In this document: piece by piece, positions 54,330-64,000 of the stretch
Layout of the letters: each line of letters begins with the position of its first letter
Position numbering within the stretch: position 1 is the first letter of the stretch
Assembly (NCBI GenBank): GCA_942159475.1
Contig: OW804097.1
Span: 8,027,685-8,091,684, forward strand
Origin: Sthenelais limicola
Lineage: Eukaryota > Annelida > Polychaeta > Phyllodocida > Sigalionidae
Direction of reading: 5' to 3'
DNA: 64,000 nt
The notes under the pieces: generated by a model
Database searches by the model: none
What the model saw: only the letters and a program-made list of their open reading frames with translations
Told to the model about the DNA's origin: nothing
Program-made: the position numbers and the translations under genes

Positions 54330-55580
54330 CTCCCTCCCTTTTAAAAACCCTTATCGGCCCCTGATTTCTTTCCAGTTTTTACAGAGGCACATTATACTAA
54401 GAATCCTGTTAATTATTTCTGGGATCTCGAGATCCCAGGTTTCTGATGAGTACAGACCCGGACCTTGACCCAGTATTTTTCCTGTCTCCGCTATATGCTG
54501 CACAGGCGACAGGGCCACATGGTCCCACGCCCCAGTCGCCAGGCTTATGAGGTCAGATCTGAGTTCTCCCGCCGTTTTGACCCAGTTAGCGCGCCCACAT
54601 GATCAGATCGTGCCACACGCGCCATAGTTGTCTGCCTCACATTTAGATGAAGGTGGTCTGAATGTATACTGGTCTGTTTTAGTCAAATGACACACATGGT
54701 GTCTATACTTGAACCCAAATATGTTGGTAATAAAAATTAGAAAGTTAAACTGTTTTAGTTGATGAAGTATAATATCCTTATGTACACATTGCGTAATATT
54801 TAGATTTGATGAATTATATATTTAAAGCATGTTTAGAGACGATATGAAATGTAAAATGTGTAAAAGTTGGTTGTTAGACGTCAGCACCACCCTCAGCAAA
54901 CGGGAATTTTAGTAAATGCTTCAAGGCCAAACCGGGTCCAGCTCATGCCAAAACAATGTGAAGGAAGAAATAAAACCAAGCGATTTCCATGGCCACGATA
55001 CGGTTATCAGGAACATCAGAATGTTAATAATGAACAAATATGGTTGGAATCATGAGAAATTTGGATTGGAGGTATGCTTTATTTCATTGGATATGTCCTT
55101 GCGATGGTTAATTCTAAGTCTTATACACATTTCCACACTCACCTAGATACCATATTATCGCCCATTCAGCAGCTATGGCCAGGCTAACAACGTAACAAAA
55201 TTTCCATATTTCCACCGAAAGGAACATTGTTAGAATTAAATCAGTTCATAAACTATTGTTTGTGATCATTTTTGAAGTCGACATGGCTCATTATCATGGA
55301 TTATTCGGATATGTATTGTGTCACACCCTTCGGTGATTGTGCATATTTTCTCTGTTATGCCATGCCCGCATCTGCAGTGGTCGCATATAGCATAATATAT
55401 CCATGGATATTACCATTGGATTTCTCATCAGGAAACAGTGTTAAGACTACAAAACAGCAGGAAATAACATTTGCAAAAGCCTAACATAAGTTTATAATGA
55501 CTGACAGTGTATTTAATGGGATATCTGTTGATTTGACCATACATAAACTTAGAATCTGTGATAATATTGTGTAATTATTG
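54330..55580. other. Copy B counterpart of the zinc-finger upstream region
   Basis: Matches 33241-33888, 34426-34549, 36281-36565 and 37375-37541 of copy A without their insertions. Short open frames (54867-55484) are not supported as genes: their counterparts in copy A are broken. Confidence 0.6.
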
Positions 55581-55735
55581 CAAGGTTTGATTCACATAGG
55601 CCTAGCCTACAACGACGAACATGACCATCTAAATGGCTGTCATAACGTTTTTCAAAATGCAATGATCTGCAAGCTTAATATTTCAAAATTATTATTTTAT
55701 TATTTTCCATTGATTTCATGTTTCTAGACGTTTGG
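55581..55735 (+). repeat. Repeat inverted at 58205-58400
   Basis: TTCACATAGGCCTAG... through CCATTGATTTCATG and TCTAGACG recurs in inverted orientation at 58205-58400, placing the hairpin and foldback region between inverted copies. A shorter relative lies at 10480-10540. Confidence 0.65.
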
Positions 55736-56574
55736 CGGCGAAACCGCTTATGTTACATAAGCGCATGCTATGCCCGAAACATTACAAACGCCGTGCCATA
55801 ACTGAAGACATGATTATTAGTATACGCCTCCCTATACGTATCATTCATTCTCGCACTTATTCTCCTACAAAAGTATGCATCCAGTACCATGAATAGCCAG
55901 CAAAATAATTACCTTAGTAATAAAATAACCTTAGTCAAGTCAAATTAACCGATACCCACACCAGTAAATGACAACTTTCGTTCAACTTTTGTCAACACTA
56001 GCATCAATGGGGAATCCATATCGGCCGATCGACTGAAATGACAGCGTAATGTTGCATGCCCCTTTCCATACCTTCCCAGAGAACCCCACTCATGCTCTGG
56101 TTAGAGCCTTCTGGTGCTCGCTTTTCGGCAACTTGTGTGTACACACAGACCTTCAGCGTTATTCTTTGCTGTCATATTCATAGGGATGCAGGTTGAGGCA
56201 TCCAAAATTGACGGAAAGGTTTCTGAGATAAAAAATATGCTGTACAAAATGCTCACAACTGAAAGATTATGCATATATACATATACTCGAAATGAATGTT
56301 AGCTTAATAACTTAATAGAACTAGACAAGATGATAAGCAGGCACTGAGCAACTGTTGCCACACCTACACTCACTACCGTCTGCTGGGCCATCGGCCCCTG
56401 CTCCCGGTAGTGGTGTACGGGGAGACCCCTCCGCTAAACGGAATTCCGCTACACTGCCGATGCTATCACTCTACTGAGTTGCTAGCGGAACCTTGGCTGA
56501 CCAGGAATTGACTCAGGCAGCCACTGGTACATAGCTTTCCGTATATTACAATGCAATGTTTGGGTCTACTATAG
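55736..56574. other. No gene recognised
   Basis: Mixed composition. The GC-richer stretch 56370-56460 shows CCGCTA repeats. No supported exon. Confidence 0.4.
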
Positions 56575-56674
56575 CAATAAACAACTTGGATTTTAGCGTG
56601 AGAACGGTCTGTAGGCCGAGGAATGTCCCTGGGCCTACAGACCGTTCGAACGCTAAAATCCAAGTTGTTTATTG
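56575..56674. repeat. Hairpin with 43-bp arms and 14-nt loop
   Basis: CAATAAACAACTTGGATTTT... (56575-56617) is complementary to 56632-56674 at 41 of 43 positions. The loop is GAGGAATGTCCCTG. Confidence 0.88.
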
Positions 56675-57592
56675 ATTTTAGTCTGTGATGGGTCAGATCC
56701 CCTCCATAACATAACCTTACACAAACAACCAAGTACAGGTTCAATTGTGCAACATTTGTTCCAAATTATTAAAACACAAAACAAGCGTTCAACAGTCGCC
56801 AAGTTTATGCAGCAGATTACAAGTGGCCGTTTGGCTCTATGGCCGCCGACGGTGGGTGTGTCGCAGGAGGACCAATGGGAAGCGCACATCGAAATTATTA
56901 GACCATGACTATAGTCCAGGGTAACAGTTGTGGTCTGTACAACCATAATTGCATGCGAAATTCACCAAAATCTTACCCAAAATGGACTAATCTGGGGTAG
57001 ATGGACATGCTATTCGGTCGATCCATTGACCACCAACCCTTTTCAAGGTTTTAAAGGCAAACGCTACTATCTAGTGGAAAATGAAAATAAATGTCATTTT
57101 TCTGAAACTTTGGTATTTGATTCTTGAAGTGTTTCAGGTCATAAGGATGGAAAAAAATCATTGGGTCGCCATGCTCATTTTTGAATTACAGTGCTTCAAA
57201 ATTTGGTATCTCAAAAAAAGCAATGAGGACCAAAAGGGGGGCCCATTTTGCAGTACCTCGACTTCATAGTTCATATTTGCTATTTATATTCACTCAATTT
57301 AAGTAAAATTAACAGTTTCATAGACAGTATTATTTGACCAATAATTCTATACCTCTTTTCTATAGGGTGCATTGTTATTTTTATTTTGAAAACAACAAAT
57401 ACACAAGTTGGCAGTCTGAACTATAACAGTTTTATCTGGATCTCACGATCCTATCGGGACAGATTTATGCCATCAGCTACGGTTTAACAGTTTAATTATT
57501 TAGCATTCCTTCATTTTAGAAGTATATTATCTGTTGCAGTTTGAACTAATTACTCATGAGATGCATGAATTATATTATTTCTATGAGAAGGT
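56675..57592. other. No gene recognised
   Basis: Several short open frames on both strands without motifs. No splice-flanked coding stretch. Confidence 0.4.
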
Positions 57593-58203
57593 GATTGACT
57601 TTTCGATTGAATATTTTGACTTTAGATTGACTATTTTGACTTTCTGACTGACTATTTCAACTTTCTGACTGACCTTTCTGACTTTTTTTATGACTATTCT
57701 GACTTTTTGATTAACTATTTAGACTTTTTGATTGACTATTTTGACTTTCTGATTGACTTTTCTGACTTACGATTGACTATTCTGGCTTAACAATTGTTTT
57801 TTCTGACTTTATGGTTGACTATTTTGACTTTCCGATTGACTTTTCTGACCTTATGATTGACTTTAATGTTGACTATTTTGACTTTTAGAAATAGTCAATC
57901 AAAAAGTTAGAATTGTCAATCAAAAAGTCAGTCATAAAAGTCAAAATAGTCAACCATAAAGTCAAAAGTCAAATAGTCAATCGAATAGTCAAAATAGTCA
58001 ATCAAAAAAATCAAAACGGTCAATCAAAAAGTCAATCGTAAAGTTGGAATTGTAAGTCAGAAAAGCCAATCGTTAAGTCAGAATAGTCAATCGTAAACCC
58101 AGAATAGTCAATCGTAAAGTCAGAACAGTCGATCGTAAAGTCAGAAAACTCGATTGAAAAGTGGAAATAGTAAATCGAAAAGTGGAAATAGTCAATCGAC
58201 TAG
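57593..58203. repeat. Foldback of ~300-bp minisatellite arms
   Basis: The left arm (57593-57885) is made of about 20-bp units of the type GATTGACTATTTTGACTTTC. The right arm (57886-58203) is made of the complementary type AGTCAATCGTAAAGTCAGAA. The arms meet with almost no spacer near 57885. Units vary, so pairing is imperfect but extends over the whole length. Confidence 0.88.
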
Positions 58204-58204
58204 G

Positions 58205-58400
58205 TCTAGAATCATGAAATCAATGGAGAATACTAAAATAATAATTTTATTATAATGCTTGAACTAGTTCCTGAATAATAATATATCCTTGCTGACCAAA
58301 CAGCTTTCCAAACCTTATTTATAGCCTAGGCCTATGTGAATCGAACCTTGCAATAATTATACAATATCACAGATTCTAAATTCATGTATAGTCAAATCAA
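58205..58400 (-). repeat. Inverted partner of 55581-55735
   Basis: Contains the complements of CATAGGCCTAG, CCATTGATTTCATG and TCTAGAC. It also includes a ~55-bp stretch (58259-58313, GAACTAGTTCCTGAATAATA) repeated directly at 58446-58500. Confidence 0.65.
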
Positions 58401-58679
58401 CATGACGGGCCTATAAGTCTGGGCCTATAAGTCCCGGGGCCTATAGAACTAGTTCCTGAATAATAATATATCCTTGCTGACCAAACAGCTTTCCAGACAT
58501 TATAGTCAAATCAACATGACATATCATTCAACGAGGCTCATAAGAGTTTATATTGAGTGATACTATAGCCTATACATTAGCAGATTTCTAGCGATTTCAA
58601 CTATATTTGTTCATTTTCTAACAGAATTACGCAGTTGATTTCATCACCGTTTTTGTAAGGTTCCGCTGCTTGCGATTAG

Positions 58680-59825
58680 CCGTGTAATGATTAACCAACG
58701 ACTGAATATAAATGCTTGAACGTTTAATCTAACCTTGTTTTCAACCTCATATGCCAGGATTATTGTGTAAAATCATTCAAAGCGCTCAGAAAGCCTGTTG
58801 ATGTTAGTTCGACAGAATGTGTAATGATTAACCATCGGCTGAAAATAAATATATGAACGTCTAAGCTAAGCTTGTCGAATTAAATCTAACCAACCTTTTT
58901 ATTACGATTTCACCGATCGCACATGCTACGATCTGTTACTGGTCGCTGACACAATAATATCCGTATAATCTGCGTAAATGAGCCATGTCGACTTCAAATA
59001 CTATCCCAACAATAGTTTATGAACATATTAACGTGTGGCGATATTCCTTTGGTGGAAATATCCCGGGAAACATCCCGATTTCACTCCTCCACCTTGCCGA
59101 AAGCCATGCTTTCTGCCGCCTCATGCGCATGCGCGTGACTACCTGCTGTAAGGCCGTTGTGTTGACCGGCCTTCTAGCTGGACACGCCGTAGTGGGCTTT
59201 GCTTGCCGTGCGATGGCCTTTCGCTGCCCGGGCACTTATGGTCACCATTCAGAGCCCCTATGCTCGTGGACACTACCGAAGCCGTAATAATTAACCAGCG
59301 ACTGAATATCAATGCCTGAACTTTTAATCTAACCTTGTTTTCAACCTCATATGCAAGGATTATTGTGTAAAGACATTCGAATCGCTCAGAAAGCCGTTTA
59401 ATTTCCTCGGCTGGTAGGTAACGTATAGTCTATAGCCTGGGCGGACGTGGAGACGTTCTCGAGGCAAACACAGCTGACAAAGGCTTGGAAATCGAACGAA
59501 ACGAAGCATATCGAATGAAATATGACCAACCTCTTTATTTGTATAATCAAACCAGTATATTTTTCACATCTTTCACAATTCCACACGCTTCGAGCGGGCC
59601 TGGCCGGCCAAGACGAGTGGAATTGGTTTGCGCATGCGCGTCAAAATCTGGGTCGGGATCTGGGACACTACCGAAGCCGTAAATGAATTAATGATTAACC
59701 ATAGACTGAATATAAATGCCTGAACGTTTAATCTAACCTTGTTTTCAACCTCATATGCCAGGATTATTGTGTAAAATCATTTCAAGCGCTCAGAAAGCAG
59801 TTTTATTTTCTTGGCTCGTTACGGT
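58680..59825 (+). repeat. Three copies of a ~145-bp dispersed repeat
   Basis: TTTAATCTAACCTTGTTTTC, then ACCTCATATGC(C/A)AGGATTATT and CGCTCAGAAAGC recur at 58690-58805, 59288-59400 and 59690-59800, each preceded by GATTAACCA...GACTGAATAT. Partial relatives lie at 58818-58890. Intervening DNA is GC-richer, with ACACTACCGAAGCCGTAA shared before the last two copies. Open frames here are not supported as genes. Confidence 0.8.
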
Positions 59826-59941
59826 ACCGTGGCCGCCATCTTGTTTTCGTATCGCCGAGCGGTGAGACGGCTGCGCATGCGCGGGCATATGGGTCGGTGC
59901 ATGCCCTATATGGAGGGCGCATGCCATATATGGAGTATGAC

Positions 59942-60005
59942 AACAAACGCTAACCTCAAACCCTTCTAACACTAACCTCTAACACTAACCTCAAACCCTT
60001 TATTT
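59942..60005. repeat. TAACCTCAAACCCTT-type short repeat
   Basis: Imperfect tandem of AACCTCAAACCCTT and CTAACACTAACCTCT units, vaguely telomere-like in composition. Confidence 0.6.
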
Positions 60006-60159
60006 ACAACTTTTCCCACGCAATATCCTGCCGTGAACCACCATCACTTAAACCGGAAGTTGCCGGAAGGACCAAGCATAGTCTATAGTGACAAAAAGAC
60101 CCCCCAGAATCTTACCAAATCGCGTCGTCACATCCACTATGGGACTCCACTGACCACTG

Positions 60160-61390
60160 TCACTGACCGTGGTCGGACGCCTGATCCCCGGGACCCGTGA
60201 TCCCCGACGCGCGCTCCCCGGCCTCAGACACCTGAGTCCAAGCCTCAGACGCCTGAGTCCAAGCCTCGGACGCCTGAGTCCAGACTCCTGAGTCCAAGCA
60301 TCGGACGCGTGATCCCCGTCCACACAATAAAAAATTGCGAATATTATGTGAGTCTCAAGTGGACTTAGATTATATTCTGTGTCGGACGCACCTTCACTAT
60401 GTGAGTCTGGAGTGGACTTAATAGAGTTTCTGTGTCGCGTGAGCGATAATAGAGGTGTGTTTACATTTGGGACGCCTGTGCTACACAATCACAATTACTT
60501 ATCCAAGCACTTTCAATCCATATGAAAATCGCCTACAATTTCCCCCTTCTACCCTATAGGGCTATGCTACAGCTATGCTTTTTACAGGGGGGTCGAAAAA
60601 TAGATCCCAAATATGAAAAAAATGTCCAAAATAGCATGTCGGATTATGGTTCATATTTCAACATCAAGTAGAATTTAGATAGAAATAAATAAAACAAATA
60701 TGCACATAATGTATTGAACTATTTTGTACATGATAGGTCTCGACATAAGGGTGATAACACTTTTTAGTTTGTGAAAATATTCTAACTAGAAGAAAAGTTA
60801 GAGCCAAATAACCATTCAGTAATGGTAATCATAATGGCAGCGGCAAGGGGACAAGTCATTGACCCTCTGCCCATAATATATATATACACATTATATAACT
60901 AATTATATTTAGAAACATTCATTACCCTTGTTTACTTTTTAAAGTTGGCTTGAATACTTCTATTGATTGTTCCTGTTCTGTTTAATTATTTAGAGGCAAA
61001 ATCTTTAAGGATAAAGGTTCCAATATTATATATTTATGTTAGGCCACTTAGGGGTATCATTTCTGACATTTTGTGACGGCACACGACACAACGTGACGGC
61101 ACATTTTTAAAGCATTTTGCCTTCAGAATCATGTAAAAACAACTCGGAAATCATGAATTTCAATCTACATAGATTGGTACCAAGTATCTAGACTAATTTG
61201 CAAACGTTATTCCCAGGTAGAAAGCCCGGGACTCAGGCGTCCGATGCCGGGACTCACGCGTCCGATCCCGCGGGGATCACGCGTCCGATGCTCGGACTCA
61301 GGCGTCCGATGCTCGGGATCACGCGTCCGACTCGGGGATCACGGGTCCCGGGGATCACGGGTCCCGGGGATCAGGAGTCCAACCTTCGTC
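60160..61390. mobile_element. Inverted pair of GC-rich minisatellites (foldback-like)
   Basis: The left array (60165-60320) has units such as GCCTGAGTCCAAGCCTCGGA. The right array (61217-61380) has the complementary units (GTCCGATGCTCGGACTCAGG). The ~900 bp between them is AT-rich and has no open frame of note. Tandem-repeat inverted ends are the hallmark of foldback-type elements; membership is inferred. Confidence 0.6.
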
Positions 61391-61406
61391 ACTGACCATC
61401 CATCAC

Positions 61407-61742
61407 AATAGCCGAGACTGAGCGATAATAGGGAGCCGAGAGTTTTTATACAAACAGAGGAGAAATAAAGACATCAGACTTACCTTCGATCTTTCCTCTC
61501 TCTTGCTTTTAGTTCTAGACTGAACTTCTGTGTACATGAATTGCTGTTTATTTAATAATTCCCCTCAAAACTATAAAAACGGGCACAGAGTGACCTCGTG
61601 GACTTGCAGAACCTGTTATACAGCTGCCACCTGGAGGTAAGGCGAGGTACTACTATTTCTACCTCCAGTACTCCTCACCAGATGGCAGCAGCTCTATAAT
61701 GGCGCGTCAGATCGTCATTACTGTAAATCGCTAGCTCTACAT
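61407..61742 (+). repeat. ~335-bp repeat (partner of 38002-38330)
   Basis: Same order and near-identical blocks, including ACAGAGGAGAAATAAAG, ACGGGCACAGA and TATTTCTACCTCCAGTACTC. The stem arms here are 61624-61634 and 61678-61688. Confidence 0.8.
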
Positions 61743-61744
61743 AT

Positions 61745-62213
61745 TTAGTTAATTCTTCTAAATTAGGTGGCAATATGACTAATTCAGGGTAAATATGGCA
61801 CGCTTTAGATTCAAATTATCTGTTTGGTTATTTTAAACTTTATATCCTGATCGGGGGTTGTACACCCTGGAAGAGAGTGAAATCCGACCATTGTATAACG
61901 TCACAGAGAAACCACGCGTGAATTTAGGCGTATTCATTTAGAGGCTTCCTATTGGTCAATGCCCGATGGACTGCACTGGCTAGGGGAGAACCAAGTGAAG
62001 TTTGATCTGAGACAACAGTAAATTTTATTAACATTCTATGGTGAAATCATACTTAAATAATTTTCTTGACCGCATTTTGGGGGATATTTGGTGAAGTTGA
62101 ATTGTGCATTTTCTAACACCCCATTTGTGGGTCAGATTTTTGTCTTACCGGTAAATGTGGGGTTTTTGAGAGGATTGGTGAAGGCGAATTGTACATTTTC
62201 TAAAAAAATATGA
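61745..62213. mobile_element. Degenerate GGGTCAG-family MITE pieces
   Basis: Interior blocks (TCTTCTAAATTAGG, CTGTTTGGTTAT) begin near 61745. A right-end block ends near 62120 (GTTGAATTGTGCATTTTC). A shorter copy spans 62131 (GGGTCAGATTTTTG) to about 62213 (ATATGACCC). Unrelated sequence (61850-62080) interrupts the first. Confidence 0.6.
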
Positions 62214-62477
62214 CCCATGTATTAGTACGCACTGTACATTCATAATATTAGATTTCATTAATTGCAATTATTTTTTCAATTATTTATAACACAACAGTGT
62301 ACTAGAGGGTCTCCGCGGTTTTGAAAAAAAAAGAATTTCCAGGTTTTTCAAGGCACGTATTAGTGATTTTTGACGGGACCAGGGGGTTGTAATTAATGTT
62401 ATTCATAGACCAATTGATGTAGTAGGCCTTATTTAACAAGTTTAATATTCAGATTTTATATCATTTTTTCAACTTTT
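62214..62477. other. No gene recognised
   Basis: AT-rich spacer between repeat elements. Confidence 0.4.
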
Positions 62478-62900
62478 ACTTGGAGATTCAGCCTGTGTCT
62501 GTGTAAGGGGAGAGAGGAGCGAGTCAGAGCATCTTTGAACATTTCTGGGATTAGCATAGCCGCCATTTTGTATCTTGATTCGCATGAAATTATGGGAGTA
62601 ATGGTACAATAAAATCCATAGAAAAAATGCTATGTTCAGCATGGAATATTTATCAATGATCTAATGTCAACATTCATGCATTTTACATGTTTTCATAGCA
62701 CAAACCTCCATCTCTCCCATCACGCATTTGGTTTTCATAGATCATTTATATGATATTGGTGAAAACATTCTTGCAATTTTTGATAAAAATGTTCCTAAAT
62801 ATTTGTATGTCAGATTTGAACTGAATCTATCCCAGCATGCACTGTCATAGACATGCGCAGTGAGACATGCAAATCCGCTATCATGGAACTAATGGTACAA
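62478..62900 (-). repeat. Dispersed repeat, inverted relative to 30110 and 48310
   Basis: The first ~145 bp (GGAGATTCAGCCTGTGTCTG to ATTATGGGAGTAATGGTACA) recur directly at 63202-63350. The remainder is the inverted, diverged counterpart of the repeat in duplications A and B. Confidence 0.75.
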
Positions 62901-63201
62901 TATGAATTCCTTCTGCCAGGTTCGACCATATCTTTCTTTGCTCTTTTTTCCTTTCACTGCCACCTATGTTGATTTTTTCTAACCCGATTCTCGATTTTAA
63001 ATCGTACATTATAGGAAGTAGATCCATTTTACCCTCATTGAAGAGCTTCTGCAGGATAACCCAGTTGATAACTCTATACTCTGGATTGTGTATTACATAC
63101 CTCTATACCAAATAAAATATCCTTTACCGAGAACACAACTTTGTTTCCTTTCTTACAGAAAAATCTCTCACCATTTGTTTTTATGGTTATATGTTCTAGC
63201 T

Positions 63202-63350
63202 CGTACTTGGAGATTCAGTCTGTGTCTGTGTAAGGTGAGAGAGGAGCGAGTCAGAGCGTCCTTAAACATTTCTGGGATTAGCATAGCCGCCATTTTGTAT
63301 CTTGATTCGCATGTAATTATGGAACTAATGATACAATATAAATTCCTTCA
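63202..63350 (-). repeat. Second direct copy of the 62478 repeat
   Basis: GGAGATTCAGTCTGTGTCTG to ATTATGGAACTAATGATACA. The open frame that crosses it (63088-63375) is not supported because the repeat is non-coding elsewhere. Confidence 0.75.
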
Positions 63351-63601
63351 ACCAATGCTAGCAATTCTTGTTTAGGGACAACAAAACAGGAACTCACAAT
63401 GATACAATATTTGTATCATTAATGTCTGGGCCTGTAAATGAAATAATAAAAACAATACAGGAATTTATAAAGTATAGTTTTATTTCCATTTTCAACATTT
63501 CACAAAGATATCTTATCAAATATAGGAATTGGACCATTGTGTGTATACGCTCTATAGTCATCTGTAGCATCTCTTGGTCGAGTCTACACAGAGGAACATA
63601 T

Positions 63602-63843
63602 GGGTCAGATTTTCAGAAAATGTACAACTCAGAACTGGCAGCTCTACACATTTAGGAAATCCTCCTAAATTAGGCTGAAAAATGAAGAATACCAGGTATA
63701 TCTGAGTATATTTGGTATCACATTGATTTAAAGTATCAGTTCTGTTATGTTAAACTGCATTTTGAAACTAATTTTTGTCTTAAATGAGGGTTATTTGAGA
63801 GGATTGGCGAATTTGAATTGTACAATTTCTGAAAATCTGACCC
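63602..63843. mobile_element. Intact GGGTCAG-family MITE, 242 bp
   Basis: GGGTCAGATTTTCAGAAAAT at the left and the inverted TTTCTGAAAATCTGACCC at the right, with ATAT on both sides (63598-63601 and 63844-63847) as a 4-bp target duplication. Confidence 0.88.
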
Positions 63844-64000
63844 ATATACAGACGTGCAGCCAGAGAAGGATTACTCATGTAACTGTTTATAATAAATAAA
63901 AGTATTTCTTAATTCAATTAAATTCAACGATAACTTACGGGTTAACATTATCTATATTTTTACCATGTACTGTCTTCGGAAATAAACAATATACATACAT

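Larger units (their letters stand above)
47784..55580. repeat. Segmental duplication, copy B
   Basis: Aligned with 29559-37541. Insertions private to this copy are 48680-49006 (flanked by ~38-bp direct repeats) and the LINE at 52709-54329. It lacks the four insertions listed for copy A. Confidence 0.9.

Noticed and set aside
1..64000. CRISPR arrays, bacterial operons, rRNA genes
   Set aside because: The repeats are satellites, minisatellites or transposons without spacer structure; introns and LINEs show a eukaryotic genome; no rRNA signature was seen.

Overview
The window looks like nuclear DNA of an invertebrate animal. It is AT-rich, its genes are split by phase-matched introns, and it is crowded with APE-type LINEs, inverted-repeat DNA elements, satellites and minisatellites. 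A RING/B-box/coiled-coil/NHL-like (TRIM-type) gene and long tandem C2H2 zinc-finger exons fit a marine lophotrochozoan or a non-vertebrate deuterostome. The sequence alone does not settle the species.

Layout. 0-10 kb: an edge-truncated LINE, a ~180-bp satellite (2.2-2.9 kb), a palindromic repeat (3.8-4.5 kb), a tRNA-derived remnant (5.6 kb), a hammerhead-ribozyme-like core (6.93 kb) and short exons of an unrecognised gene (7.3-8.2 kb). 10.7-23.6 kb: a TRIM-like gene on the + strand in three phase-compatible exons. Its 8.6-kb second intron carries an apparently full-length LINE of about 6.2 kb with a candidate 9-bp target duplication, itself inserted in an older inverted-repeat element. 24-29 kb: a 99-bp tandem array, a possible solo LTR, a hairpin and a degenerate LINE.

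29.6-37.5 kb and 47.8-55.6 kb are two copies of one ~8-kb segmental duplication. Each carries a minus-strand multi-C2H2 zinc-finger gene preceded by a minisatellite that, read in another frame, is a chain of half zinc fingers. The copies differ by several insertions, so each serves as the empty-site reference for the other. This exposes target duplications and element borders directly. Between the copies (38-47.8 kb) lie nested LINEs and MITEs.

55.6-64 kb has no convincing gene. It holds a ~600-bp foldback of minisatellite arms, a long hairpin, an inverted pair of GC-rich minisatellites and several dispersed repeats.

How the genes relate: the TRIM-like protein would be a ubiquitin-ligase-type scaffold and the zinc-finger proteins would be DNA-binding. 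Nothing in the sequence links them functionally. Both zinc-finger copies show frame damage, so one or both may be pseudogenes.
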